Part shown: piece after piece, positions 1 through 11,300 of the stretch
Numbering within the stretch: position 1 is the first letter of the stretch
Layout of the letters: each line of letters opens with the position of its first letter
DNA from: Glandiceps talaboti
Lineage: Eukaryota; Hemichordata; Enteropneusta; Spengelidae
Assembly (NCBI RefSeq): GCF_964340395.1
Contig: NC_135561.1
Span: forward strand, 19,391,740 to 19,455,739
Direction of reading: 5' to 3'
DNA length: 64,000 nt
Notes under the pieces: generated by a model
The model's input: the letters and a program-made list of their open reading frames with translations, nothing else
Databases searched by the model: none
Told to the model about the DNA's origin: nothing
Translations under genes and position numbers: made by a program

Positions 1-23
1 ATACCCTTTTTGGTATTTCAGGC

Positions 24-84
24 GGCGGGGGGGGGGGTGCCCCTATCGATTATTTCTAAACCACGATGAACCCCCCCCCCCCCC
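24..84. repeat. Facing G and C homopolymer runs
   Basis: A run of about 12 G is followed some 35 bases later by a run of about 15 C. The two could pair as a hairpin. Such runs are also places where read length calls are unreliable, so their exact length should not be trusted. Confidence 0.8.
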
Positions 85-337
85 ATATCATATTCACATG
101 CCTGGTATTGCATCATGACTCGCAGTGGACTGCTTGTCAGTCTCGCAAATACTTAATATTAGCACATCACGTAATTAGCGACTACATAGGGATGGAGTAT
201 TTTTTACATGTATTTAGTAATAATACAGTAATATCATCTTGGCAGTAAAAAGTAGGGAAAAGCATAGTCCATAAAGCTCTGCTACTAATATTGCATCGAG
301 CACTGTTCTCTCTAGTGAGACACTTATACTTATATGA

Positions 338-338
<1 letters not shown>

Positions 339-368
<30 letters not shown>

Positions 369-420
369 TGTATGTATGTATGTATGTATGTATGTATGTA
401 TGTATGTGTGTGTGTGTATA
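339..420. repeat. (TATG)n microsatellite running into (TG)n
   Basis: About 16 perfect TATG tetramers followed by a short TG run. The tetramer gives long open frames on both strands (Y-V-C-M and Y-I-H-T repeats), which are not genes. Confidence 0.95.
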
Positions 421-483
421 ACTTTCTCTGTGCTTGCATTTTCTGTTTTCGTTGTTATTGTTTTGCTATCAATTAGTATTTAC

Positions 484-816
484 TTAAAGTGGCACAAGCT
501 GAGTTTATAATTATAATTATAAGCTGTTTACTCAATTAAAAATAAAACCTCGATTAAACTTATAGTATAATGTTTTGTTGACATGTGTCTTCAGTAACAT
601 TACATTCTGTTTTCTGAAATTGTTAGAACAGTTGATTTCATAGCAGTGATTGCTTCAACATTTTGTTTACGTATAATGAATTACGTCCTCATTTATCTTA
701 AAAATAGGCTTGATTGTTAAGTATGCCTGGGTAGAATACTGAGAGAACCTTTTTAAATGTGCATCTAAAATTACGCCTCAAGAAACGTTAATGAACTCAG
801 TTTGTGTCCCTTTTAA
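484..816. mobile_element. Small inverted-repeat element (MITE-like) flanked by TTAA
   Basis: The left end reads TTAA then AGTGGCACAAGCTGAGTTTA. The right end, read on the other strand, starts TTAA then AAGGGACACAAACTGAGTT. The imperfect terminal inverted repeats are about 25 bp, the element is about 325 bp, and TTAA stands at 484-487 and 813-816. TTAA target sites are typical of piggyBac- and Kolobok-type DNA transposons. There is no coding capacity, so this would be a non-autonomous copy. A related copy lies at 6235-6545. Confidence 0.6.
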
Positions 817-1857
817 TATCCAGATATGTTTTCACATTTCATGGATTTTTTAAAATAAAATTTTTAACCGTGTAGTTTTTCGACGGAATCCACACTTTCA
901 TTCCATGGCCATAGAAAGACTTGCCATTTTAGGCAAACTGTCCTGACCAGAAACAAGTCTTTTTCACCCTTTCTTGTTTGCCTAACCGTGAAACAACACT
1001 CGCTCTCACAGTGTGAACAAGTCGGACAGTTCAAGTTATAGTCCGCTCTCAGTGTGTGAGTACTGATTGAACGGGCGATGAGGGTGGCAAGGTCATTTGT
1101 ATTTTCCATACACTTTTGTAAGCGATGTATTCATATTATTATATTATATTTTCAATGGATTCGCTTTTATAAATACCAGTGTATCGCCAGTTGTATAGAC
1201 AAGAGGGCGGAGTCTCAGCGTCTGTGTAAGGAAAGAAATAGAAAACACATATACCATTATTGACAGCTGAACTATTAAAACAGTGGAGTAAAGAACTGAT
1301 GTGACGTACGTATGCTGGGATTTCTGTGACAGACATGACATACACCGTTTACACGTACATCTAGCTGATGTCGGTCTGTTCTGTACGGATTGTCAGACAT
1401 CTTTACATGTAACAGTTCGAATGACGGTGAGTGAAAATATAGTTGCTGTGTCTTGCTCACGAATCATCACTGAATGAATTTGAGTATATACATAGTGTAC
1501 GTTCTTTGCAAGCCATTCGTTGATCTAGCCACTGTACTACTCTAGAGTAAAATGAGTCTGTAGTCTAGTGCGACGGTACCTGAGCACTTCATGACAAATT
1601 GACATGTCATGAGTCTCTGCAGCAGGTAAACAATATTAAATTCAGTATCCAATTCAGCGATATTTTGTAAAAACCAGAGTGAGTGAGCCAATATTTACAT
1701 CTTGTATGTGATGGTGCAAATGATATACTGGCCATTTTTATCTTGGAATAAATCAAGTTGAGGTCGACACCTTATCTCAGCAGACGACATTGAAGTTGTA
1801 TCGTTGTGAGGGGAGGGCGAGATATATGGTATCGTGCTGACTGTGTTATATTATCAT

Positions 1858-1858
<1 letters not shown>
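817..1858. other. No recognised gene; possible 5' UTR exon end
   Basis: No recognisable gene. A strong 5' splice site (ACG then GTGAGT) has its exon end at 1426 on the plus strand. It could close an untranslated first exon of the ASB-like gene, which has a 3' splice site at 3405-3406; this is inference only. On the minus strand 1109-864 is open for 81 codons with a cysteine-rich stretch (CPTCSHCESECC). It matches no family I know and was not called. Confidence 0.3.
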
Positions 1859-1937
<79 letters not shown>

Positions 1938-2026
1938 CAGAGAGAGACAGAGAGACAGAGAGACAGAGAGAGACAGACAGACAGAGACAGAGAGACAGAC
2001 AGACAGACAGACAACAGACAGACAGC
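1859..2026. repeat. (GA)n microsatellite grading into CAGA repeats
   Basis: About 36 GA dimers pass into interrupted GACAGA/CAGA repeats. The long R-E-R-E and S-L-S-L open frames on the two strands follow from the dinucleotide repeat and are not genes. Confidence 0.95.
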
Positions 2027-2473
2027 CAGCATTCATGATAATTTTATTTGATATAGGTATATATTTATAAATAATGCTATCAGCATACATTCCTGTAAAT
2101 ATTACATTTACAGACTGATACAAAATATGGGATCTGATAGACTGTTGTCTCTACATCTGACCTTATATGAACTCTTGTAAACAAAAATAGTTGTAGGCAA
2201 AGGAGAAAAACATAATTTTTGGAACATGTGCAATACATTGCTGGTCAATGTTTTCTATAGATGCCACATAAACTAGAGGGATATTCATATAGTATTCATA
2301 CTTTTTGTGTGTTTAGTGATAAAGTGAGTGTGGTTTGGTAGAATGGAGTGAAGTCACAAGGGTTGAATGTTTAAAGTAATCAGTTTTGAATCTGGTCTGT
2401 CTATCTATATAATAGTAATACCAGCTAATCTCCTTATGGATATCACAGCTGGGGGAGGGATGCACACAAAAAT

Positions 2474-2690
2474 CTAGTAATAATGTTTATGGAGTTTAGC
2501 CTTGAAAGTGTCAGTGTCCTGACTGGCTTTCATGGTGTAGTGAGTTCCAGTCCCTAATGGTTTTAGGAAAGAAACTGTGTTGATATGCTTGGCGTTTAAA
2601 CTGAAGGTGCTTGAAACGGCCTCTTCTACTGGTGTGAGACTTGTCACTGACATGTGTTTCTGAATGGCATAAAGTCCTTGGGTGAGATTT
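2474..2690 (-). pseudogene. 3' end of a non-LTR retrotransposon reverse transcriptase (LINE relic)
   Basis: Minus-strand translation gives a stretch ending Q-H-S-F-F-P-K-T-I-R-D-W-N-S-L. This is the characteristic C-terminal motif of CR1/L2/jockey-type LINE reverse transcriptases (F-P-R-T-I-x-x-W-N-x-L). After a frameshift the reading continues D-T-D-T-F-K-A-K-L-H-K-H-Y-Y and stops at 2474-2476, again typical of the family's last residues. Only the C-terminal 70 or so residues remain, which fits ordinary 5' truncation. It is a dead copy. Confidence 0.7.
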
Positions 2691-2699
2691 AAACAATTA

Positions 2700-2820
2700 C
2701 TGTGCCCCCAGTCAACTCGGCTGTATTGATGGGGGACCTGGTAGGATAGAGGTTGCTCTGTGAATACTTTAATCCTATGTGCTCACTGAAGATGCACCTG
2801 AATGGAACACGTAGTCCATA
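2700..2820 (+). repeat. Interspersed repeat, SINE-like family (copy 1)
   Basis: The segment containing GACCTGGTAGGATAGAGGTT and ATCCTATGTGCT recurs near 18000-18140 (plus) and 40430-40560 (minus). The minus copy continues into a tRNA-like head, so I read these as 3' parts of one SINE family. It abuts the LINE relic directly. Confidence 0.5.
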
Positions 2821-3454
2821 TCTACCCATTTAGTACTGTAGTACCAAAGATAAAGTTATGTGTGAGATATTGCACAGTTTTGGCAATGTCTGATGAAATT
2901 GACTAGGCTTTTTCAAAGTTGACAATGTCTCAGTTACTTGAAAGTTTGAGGCTTTCGCTTGAGTTAATGACTACCGCCCCAAGAGTGTCAGCAGAAATAG
3001 TAATAAAACTGTTTGTGATTTCCACTTTTAGTTACGATGTATGACTCATAGGAATACAAGGCCATATATATTACTTGAAATTATCAGGTACACATTGCTC
3101 AAGACTGTCAAACATGTGGCACAAGAGCTAGCTGGGATCGCCAAAAATTACACGTGGAATCCCATTCCTGGCAGTGAACTTTCCCTGTGATTCTTGTGTC
3201 CTAACCAATATCAGAAGTCACTTACATTTCTATTATTTTTTCGTTAGATTCTGTTTGGTGGTAGCCATGAAGTGACAGCCTGAGTAACCGAGGCAAAATG
3301 TGACATACAAGTGTGCATTAGTAGACAGTGAATGATTTATTCATCATTTGATCATGATTCATAAACTTATTTGACTTTGATGAGTTACTTTTTTTCACAT
3401 ACACAGGTCATTGCTGATTTTTGGAGGTATTGGTAAATACTTGTTGAACCCAAG
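2821..3454 (+). other. Upstream region of the ASB-like gene with a 3' splice site
   Basis: No separate gene seen. A pyrimidine-rich tract ends in ACACAG at 3401-3406, a good 3' splice site. The transcript probably resumes at 3407, giving 48 bases of untranslated leader before the ATG. An in-frame TAA at 3434-3436 shows that the coding region does not extend upstream. Confidence 0.45.
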
Positions 3455-4792
3455 ATGACAAATGCTATGGAAACAGAACAAATTGATGACGCCGTCCCAC
3501 CAATACACTTACAAAGAGAAGTATTTGGTATCTGTAAAGAGGACGAAAGTGATCTCCTTGATGCTTTATTAAGTACTGGTGAAATCACTCCCGCCATGAA
3601 AATCAAAGTTCGCAATCGTAGTTGTTTCTCATGTGTCCATGACAACAATGAACCCAACGCTGTTGCTGTGACACCGTTACATGTTGCAGCAACATGGGGT
3701 AGCTGGAAATGCATCCAGCTGCTGCTGAATCAAAGGGCACAGCTGAATTTCCATCCCGAGGATTCCAGTTTCTATGACTACCAGCCACTTTATCTTGCTG
3801 TTAGTAACGCATACATGTATAATATGTTACACAAGGACCTTCGGTATGTCAAGAGTGTGCGACTGCTTCTTGAGGCAGGTGCAGTAGTGGAGTATCCAGG
3901 TATAACGAGTGCGAGAGGATCGCTTCTGAATATGGTTGTTGGCTGGAATTTTGATGCTGAAATTGTAGAATGTCTGATAAAGTATGGAGCAAACATCAGA
4001 CGAGCTGATGACCTAGATAGAACAGCATTACACTACGCTGCAATGTTTGATCGTGATGCACACCACCAACATGTTCTCACGCTATTAAAATACAACCCAG
4101 ATATAAACAAACAGGATATACATGGCAACACCGCTCTATCATACGCAGCTTTTCGGTCTGCTGTAAATGCCGTTCAAGCCCTTATTGAATGTGGAGCAGA
4201 TCCAAACATTAAGAGCGCCAAGGGTAATACACCGTTACACTATGCTTGTCGACATGGCAAAATCAGTGTTATTAACTATCTCTTGAATTACGTGGACATA
4301 AATGCTGCTAATCATGATGGTGAAACACCGCTCGATTTAGCCGTTAAGAATTTATCTGTCTTTGCAAAATGTCTAGATCTCGCAGAACCAGATTCAAATC
4401 AAGCCAGAAGAGTGTATTTTTGTTTTCAAAATCTCCTAAATCATGGAGCCCTTATGAAGAAGTTTTGCGGTGCTACTGTACAGGCTTGTCTCGTCCGTTC
4501 GCAGGCTACTCACTTAACGGACGTGGTTTCACTGATTGTCAATAGCGTACCCCTTATTGACTTACGAAGCGTTGTTGTTCAACTCCCAAGTGATATTTCA
4601 TATTCTGCTATTAGTTTTTATGAAGAGCTGATGACAATTGGCAATGAGCCAAGAAAACTACAACATCTTAGCCGTTGCTGCATCCGTAGTCAACTCGGAA
4701 ATCGGTGCCATGCTGTTGTTCGGCAGTTACAACTCCCAGAGCATCTTAAGACGTATCTACTACTTGATTATCCTCCTGGTGAATTGACTTAA
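3455..4792 (+). CDS. Ankyrin repeat and SOCS box (ASB-like) protein, single coding exon
   Basis: Predicted 445-aa substrate receptor for an Elongin BC/CUL5 ubiquitin ligase. At least six ankyrin repeats can be read: residues 73-103, 110-147 (loose), 155-185, 189-220 (T-A-L-H-Y-A-A), 224-254 (N-T-A-L-S-Y-A-A) and 257-288 (N-T-P-L-H-Y-A), plus a decayed seventh from 289. Residues 399-440 are a SOCS box: a BC-box segment L-Q-H-L-S-R-C-C-I, then L-P-E-H-L-K-T-Y-L, which resembles the CUL5 box. The start is the first ATG after an in-frame TAA 21 bases upstream. The coding region is uninterrupted; a 3' splice site at 3405-3406 suggests an intron in the leader. ASB proteins recruit specific targets through the ankyrin face, but the target here cannot be told. 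I could not assign it to one numbered vertebrate ASB, so no symbol is given. Confidence 0.88.
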   Translation: MTNAMETEQIDDAVPPIHLQREVFGICKEDESDLLDALLSTGEITPAMKIKVRNRSCFSCVHDNNEPNAVAVTPLHVAATWGSWKCIQLLLNQRAQLNFHPEDSSFYDYQPLYLAVSNAYMYNMLHKDLRYVKSVRLLLEAGAVVEYPGITSARGSLLNMVVGWNFDAEIVECLIKYGANIRRADDLDRTALHYAAMFDRDAHHQHVLTLLKYNPDINKQDIHGNTALSYAAFRSAVNAVQALIECGADPNIKSAKGNTPLHYACRHGKISVINYLLNYVDINAANHDGETPLDLAVKNLSVFAKCLDLAEPDSNQARRVYFCFQNLLNHGALMKKFCGATVQACLVRSQATHLTDVVSLIVNSVPLIDLRSVVVQLPSDISYSAISFYEELMTIGNEPRKLQHLSRCCIRSQLGNRCHAVVRQLQLPEHLKTYLLLDYPPGELT

Positions 4793-5199
4793 TCAACCTT
4801 ACATGTCCACCCCCATTACCAGGGTCACTATTTCTTAGTAGTAGTATTTTAGACTGCAATATGGGCTCTACCATTAAGACATGGGGATGTTTTGCAGTTA
4901 CAGTAATAGAAGAATTGGGACCCCAGAAATTGAATTGTATTCCGTAGAAAAGGAATGAACTGTACGTCGAACTGTCCTGATAAGATGTCTTTCATAAACG
5001 TGTAGTAGATGATGTGTACTGTAAATGCAAACAAAATATTTTTCATTTTTCTTATTGTAGATTTTTATGCATTCTGCTTGAAGTGGCACTTTGAAAGTTT
5101 GATTGAAATATCATTATTTTCAAATTGGGCTTTACATGTACTTCAAGTATTTTTTCTGACCCAGAACGTGATGATTCAATTATTGGCGGCTGCCATAGT
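4793..5199 (+). other. 3' flank of the ASB-like gene
   Basis: Probable 3' untranslated sequence. I see no AATAAA between the stop codon and the minisatellite, so the transcript end is not fixed; it may extend into the repeat array. Confidence 0.35.
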
Positions 5200-6020
5200 G
5201 ATTGAATGACAAGGATGCCACAGTAACAAAATGACAAGGCTGTCAGTGATGAAATGATGAGGCTGTCACAGTGATACAAGGACAAGGCTGCCACAGTGAT
5301 GAAATGATGAGGCTGCCACAGTGATGAAATGACAAGGCTGATAAGGTGATGCAATGACAAGGCTGCCACAGTGATGAAATGATGAGGCTGTCACAATGAT
5401 GGAATGACAAGGCTGTCACAGTGATGAAATGACAAGGCTGCCACAGTGATGAAATGATGAGGCTGTCACAATGATGCAAAGACAAGGCTGCCACAGTGAT
5501 GAAATGACAAGGCTGCCACAGTGATGAAATGACAAGGCTGATAAGGTGATGGTATGATAAGGCTGCCACAGTGATGGAATGACAAGGCTGCCACAGTGAT
5601 GGAATGACAAGGCTGCCACATGGAATGACAAGGCTGCCACAGTGATCGAATGACAAGGCTGTCACAGTGATGAAATGACAAGGCTGCCACAATGATGGAA
5701 TGACAAGGCTGCCACAGTGATGAAATGACCAGGCTGCCACAGTGATGAAATGACCAGGCTGTCACAGTGATGAAATGACCAGGCTGTCACAGTGATGAAA
5801 TGACAAGGCTGCCACAGTGATGAAATGACAAGGCTGATAAGGTGATGGTATGATAAGGCTGCCACAGTGATGGAATGACAAGGCTGCCACAGTGATGGAA
5901 TGACAAGGCTGCCACAGTGATGAAATGACAAGGCTGTCACAGTGATGAAATGACAAGGCTGTCACAGTGATGAAATGACAAGGCTGTCACAGTGATCGAA
6001 TGACAAGGCTGTCACAGTCA
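5200..6020. repeat. 25-bp minisatellite, about 32 copies
   Basis: The unit is CAAGGCTGCCACAGTGATG plus AAATGA, with variants (CCACAG/TCACAG, GATGAG, and a short unit CTGATAAGGTGATG). Because 25 is not a multiple of three and the unit lacks a minus-strand stop, overlapping minus-strand frames stay open for up to 165 codons. They encode repeats of S-L-W-Q-P-C-H-F-I-T-V and are shadows of the array. It starts about 400 bp after the ASB stop codon. Confidence 0.93.
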
Positions 6021-6234
6021 CTGTGATGAAACATGTATGTGAATATGATGTCCACTGTGCTTTAGTTTAACATCCTTCATGGTTCTACAATGTAGCTAAT
6101 GTTTGGTGTACATGTATGTTAATGATCACAAAAAGTAGCCACAAAGTGTACACTTTATATTATATTTTTGGGGACTCAACTCTACTTGGCTTAGCCTTCA
6201 CCTCACTTCCTCAGAACATAGCTGATAATCAAAC

Positions 6235-6545
6235 GTGGAAGTGGCACAGGCTGAGTTTATAAGCTTTTTACTCACATGACAGTACTTGCATAAAAACTAG
6301 TGAGTAAGTTAAAGTCAACGCATGTCTTCTATGACTTTTGCAATTGCCTCAGGCAATGTTAGAACAGTGACTGCATAGTAGGAATTTCCTGAACATTTTT
6401 TTATACATAGAATCTGATAAATTGCATCAACAGATCTTTTATAAGTTATATTTTAATAACAGGTTTGAGTTCAGTCAATTGCATGTGATGGCTGCAGAAA
6501 TTACACCCAGATATGTATAAACTCAACTTGTGCCTTTTTAACGAA
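6235..6545. mobile_element. MITE-like element, second copy of the 484-816 family
   Basis: It begins GGAAGTGGCACAGGCTGAGT and ends, on the opposite strand, AAAAAGGCACAAGTTGAGTT. The same ends and several internal blocks (GTTAGAACAGT, GCATAGTAG) are shared with 484-816. TTAA is seen only at the right end, so the left flank has diverged. Confidence 0.5.
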
Positions 6546-6889
6546 TTGTGTTTGCAATCTAAAGACTTTGCGAAGATAGGTTACAATCTTGTGTGCTTTC
6601 CATGATGTTTTATCAATGATTGACAAAATCTGACTAACCGGGTCACTCCTTTTTGTACAGATCATTATATATCACTTTGCACAAATTATAAACATTGCAG
6701 TTAAGAATGTATTTTCAGCCCTGTATAGCTCTCTGTATAATAACAGCATAATTGCAGTATATCCTATGGAACAATTTAGTCCAGTAGGATAGATTATAGT
6801 TATTTCATTATTAACTTCATACCTGGGTGATTAATAACATAGACATATTTCTGTACCATGCACTTTTACAGTGTATTTAAATTACCGTA

Positions 6890-7150
6890 TGTTAAAAGAT
6901 TGTGTTGTATATTTCAGATTCACAGAGACTATTAATAGACGACTTGTCATACATTTCAGATTTATGCAAATGTAGTTCACAAGATGTTGTGTTGTATATT
7001 TCAAACGACGTCATACATTTCAGATTTGTATTGGTCGAACTACAGTTCATGCATTTTTTATTTCATGAGATAAAAATGTGACGGCTCATATATTTCAGAT
7101 TAATATATTTCGTACATTTTAGTTTAATATACTTTAAGAGACATTGATTC
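6890..7150 (+). repeat. Degenerate leader of the ACATTTCAG repeats
   Basis: The motif TACATTTCAGATT or TATATTTCAGATT recurs at irregular spacing before the regular arrays that follow. It looks like the ancestral, decayed edge of the same repeat field. No gene is seen. Confidence 0.55.
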
Positions 7151-7154
7151 ATAC

Positions 7155-7470
7155 AGTTGTCTAGGTCAAACTATGGTGTGTTGTACATTTCAGAGTTGTC
7201 TAGGTCAAACTGTGGTGTGTTGTACATTTCAGAGTTGTCTAGGTCAAACTATGGTGTGTTGTACATTTCAGAGTTGTCTAGGTCAAACTATGGTGTGTTG
7301 TACATTTCAGAGTTGTCTAGGTCAAACTATGGTGTGTTGTACATTTCACAGTTGTCCAGGTCAAACTATGGTGTGTTGTACATTTCACAGTTGTCCAGGT
7401 CAAACTATGGTGTGTTGTACATTTCACAGTTGTCCAGGTCAAACTATGGTGTACGTGTTGTACATTTCAG
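7155..7470 (+). repeat. 39-bp minisatellite, 8 copies
   Basis: Each unit contains AGTTGTCTAGGTCAAACTAT followed by GGTGTGTTGTACATTTCAG. The 39-bp length keeps two frames open over the array, which is why open frames of about 110-120 codons occur here; the repeat explains them. Confidence 0.93.
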
Positions 7471-7599
7471 ATTCTTATAGTTCAAACAACTTGTACATTT
7501 CAGATTTAGATAGGTCAAACAACAAAGTGTCATACATTTCAGGATAATGTACATGTACGACAAAAGTCATTAAGTAGTACATTTCATATTTTGAAGTTC

Positions 7600-8325
7600 A
7601 AACAACATTGTTACAGTTCAGACACCTGTTAACTGACAAAATGTACATTTCAGATTACTATAGATCAGATGACAGTGTTGTACATTTCAGACACTTGTCA
7701 ACTGATAAAATGTCGTCAGATTACTATAGATCAGATGACAGTGTTGTACATTTCAGACACCTGTCAACTGACAAAATGTACATTTCAGATTACTATAGAT
7801 CAGATGACAGTGTTGTACAGTTCAGACACCTGTCAACTGATAAAATGTACATTTCAGATTACTATAGATCAGATGACAGTGTTGTACAGTTCAGACACCT
7901 GTCAACTGATAAAATGTACATTTCAGATTACTATAGATCAGATGACAGTGTTGTACAGTTCAGACACCTGTCAACTGATAAAATGTCGTATATTTCAGAT
8001 TACTATAGATCAGATGACAGTGTTGTACAGTTCAGACACCTGTCAACTGATAAAATGTCGTACATTTCAGATTACTATAGATCAGATGACAGTGTTGTAC
8101 ATTTCAGACACCTGTCAACTGATAAAATGTCGTACATTTCAGATTACTATAGATCAGATGACAGTGTTGTACATTTCAGACACCTATCAACTGATAAAAT
8201 GTTGTACATTTCAGATTACTATAGATCAGATGACAGTGTTGTACATTTCAGACACCTGTCAACTGATAAAATGTTGTACATTTCAGATTACTATAGATCA
8301 GATGACAGTGTTGTACATTTGAGGT
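7600..8325 (+). repeat. 69/72-bp minisatellite, 10 copies
   Basis: The unit contains ATTACTATAGATCAGATGAC, then AGTGTTGTACATTTCAGACA and CCTGTCAACTGATAAAATG. Units are 69 or 72 bp, multiples of three, so one frame stays open for 250 codons (Y-I-S-D-Y-Y-R-S-D-D-S-V-V repeats). A second frame is open for 217 codons. The longest frame has no ATG at its start and two frames are equally open, so I do not call a gene. Confidence 0.92.
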
Positions 8326-8340
8326 TCATTATAGATCAAA

Positions 8341-11300
8341 CAAATTCATATATATATTGAGCATCAACTTGTAATTGTTACAATATGTTTACTATTTCTG
8401 CAGCAACTTTTCAAATGGGAAAATTCAGCTGCTAGAACAGTTTCAGTAAACTGCCCAACCATCAGAAAAGACAAATTGTATATATGTATATTATATGATA
8501 AGAGATTATAATAGTCCCTGTGTGTTGTAGTAATAATTATAGAAATGTTAAATGAAAAGGATGATGTAATTATACAGTGGACTTGATATGCCTTGAGCTC
8601 CTCCATGCTAACTGGAATGTTGAAATGGGAAGGAGATAGAATTTTGGATTTGGAAAAAGGGGTTTATTGTGACGTGGTCGCACTTAAAATGTGGCCCCAT
8701 GCCAGTCAGAAGAGAAGTTAGCACCGTGACTACAAACAGATTCCATTACAAGCAGCCAAAGTCAAAAAGTATTGATGATAAATGTATATACATTGTACAT
8801 GTATAATCTCAATTTTTGTAACTCTGGCCAAAAATCAATCATTACTTCTGAGTTCACAATGTGGAGTCTGAAATACCTTTATAGTTTGATTGACAAATAA
8901 AACACTATGTCATATCTACATAGTGTAGAATGGGAAACGGTGCTCAGTCCAAAGAGTTTTGAGTAAATTTTGCAGCTATTAAAATGCTGTGTGCTTTACT
9001 TTTCCCAAATAATCAAATTTACATTATCAAAATCAGTAAGGAAGAGTTACTGCATTCTTTATGTGGGCCATGTTTGGCATGAGGCTAAGTTCATCATGGG
9101 GATGAGTTCCGTGTGGGCTGACTTCCCTTTATTCTACTCTTCAATTTGTTGTGTCTAATGCGAGGGGACGTACATTGTACATAAGTGTAGTTCTCACCTG
9201 TATGTAGATGATACAGCTATGTGTAGAAGTTTGTAGTACAGTATCTATTACATCAGGGTTTGCAAGTATTTACATGTATATTTGCAAGTAATTGCAGAAC
9301 TTTCAATGTCAGTCATGATATTTACTGAGTTATAAAATGTGTAAAGTACACAATTTATTGTTTTCTATACATTTAATTAGATTATTGACAAATAAACTGT
9401 AATTTAATCTCCTCCATGTTGAATTTCCCATAGTTCCTCATGATGTCAAAGGTTACCATAAGTAAATGTTATTGTTTGTTGAATCTTGTGACAGCTAGAT
9501 ATTAAATGACTTTGATAAAATGTACCTGTCTATAAAAGATGGTTTCAGTACCAGCAAATTTGTTTGGTTATATAAGTCATTTTTTGTAAAGAATCATGGG
9601 AGTAGTTCAAGATAGCCAACTGAGTGAATTTCAAAGTGATTTAGTTTCGGTTACCCAGGCTCCCCTGACTTCCACCAAACCCAGTGAGTCTAGGAGAATG
9701 CTACTTCTGTGATTGGGACAAGATGGCTACTCAGAGAGATAGACCCACAACATGTTAACGTGACCTCCGTAGTAAAATCACACAGTGGCAACTCTCTTTT
9801 TTAAAAGTATTTATGTTTATCTTCCAACAAAGACAATTTGCAAAAAGGAATTATACCATGATTTCCATGAAATATATAGAGTTGATGAAAATGAAAATTA
9901 GGAATCATTTTTATCCAATCGGGACTGGTGGAAGTCAGAGGAGTCTGGGTAACCAAAACTATGAGTGCACTTGGCTAAGTATTCAAATCATTTTGCCTAA
10001 CAATCACTCTATGTATATATACATCTCTTTGTAGACTGTCATAACATGTATTTTTCTGTGATTGTATATTGTTTAATTTATGTTTTAGAAAAATCACCAC
10101 AACATTGACATCACACTCAGATAAAAATGTGATCAATTAGAAGGCATGATTTATTTTATGTATGTACCCATACACTACTTTTCTTACTCTTGAATTGAAC
10201 TTGAATTTACCAAGAAAATTTTAACAAAAAGTTTTAGAATGTAATATGGTAAATAAAATTAATCAAACCTTCTCCCTGATAAGCTGCACTAGCTACGACT
10301 AGAACGTTTGTAAAAGCTGCACTAGCTGTGACTAGAACATTTTTATAAACCAGTCTGTTAGATGTAATAATTTAGTCCTAATATCATACACCCTAAAACA
10401 GTATTGAATCACCCGTGAGTCAATGTGTTCGTGCAGTTGTATACATAATATGATAGAGTAAATCCCATCAAATTGATTTTTGGGTCTGCACCCAAAAATT
10501 AGCTCCCCAGTGTGATCACGATGTCAATCTGTTGTTGGGTGTATTCAGGTTATATAGTGTGTCTATGTATTCTCACAAGCCAGACCGTATTTTTCTGCTG
10601 ACTCAGCAAAAACGGTGAATTTTGAACAGTGTTGTAAAAAAGCCTGTGGTCTGACGACAGTGTGTATATATAGAATATAGTGGAAATTCCAAAAACATGG
10701 AATTTGATTTACTGTACTTTCATTAGCAATTTAACTCTTCACTTCTTGGTGATATTTTGCTTGATATCTTAATTATATTGTGCAGTATTTAAGTGATGTT
10801 TTCTTTTAATCAGCAGAATATGCGGAATAAAAAAAAATCCCAAATAAATTTATGCTCATACATTATTTTCACTCGTTTACGTCTGAAATGTTCAAATCGG
10901 TGGAATACTTTCTGAGATTAGAACAATTTATTTTTTATTTTCAAAAGTTGTGGAACTAGTTGCGTTGTATTTGTTTCAATGTCGGTGCATAGTTAGCTTA
11001 TTTACATAAAGTGAATTTTTAGCACATTGTTGGAGAGTTGTATTTAAAAACATTCATTATTTTCACATTTCCTGGCTGAAGTTGGATGGGACAATCATCA
11101 CGTAACTAACTGTATAGTATTTTTAAAAGACTTGATGCCAGTAGAATGAGAAAATTTATGAAAAGGAAAATAAACATAATATGAACAACACTGTTTTTAA
11201 TCTGTAGTGTGTATTTTGGCAATGAGGGCGCTATTTCATCATGTCAGTTAGTAGAATAGAAATTTCAAAATCTGGTAAAATGTGATGAGATTTGTGGACT

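Noticed and set aside
864-1109. Minus-strand 81-codon frame with CPTCSHCESECC as a zinc-ribbon exon
   Set aside because: No family match, no clear splice context, and it is short; left as unresolved.
5243-5965. Overlapping minus-strand frames of up to 165 codons
   Set aside because: They are produced by the 25-bp minisatellite, which lacks stops on that strand.
7608-8360. Long repetitive open frame as a secreted or structural repeat protein
   Set aside because: Two frames are open, there is no ATG at the start of the longest, no signal peptide or splice context, and the 69/72-bp array explains it.
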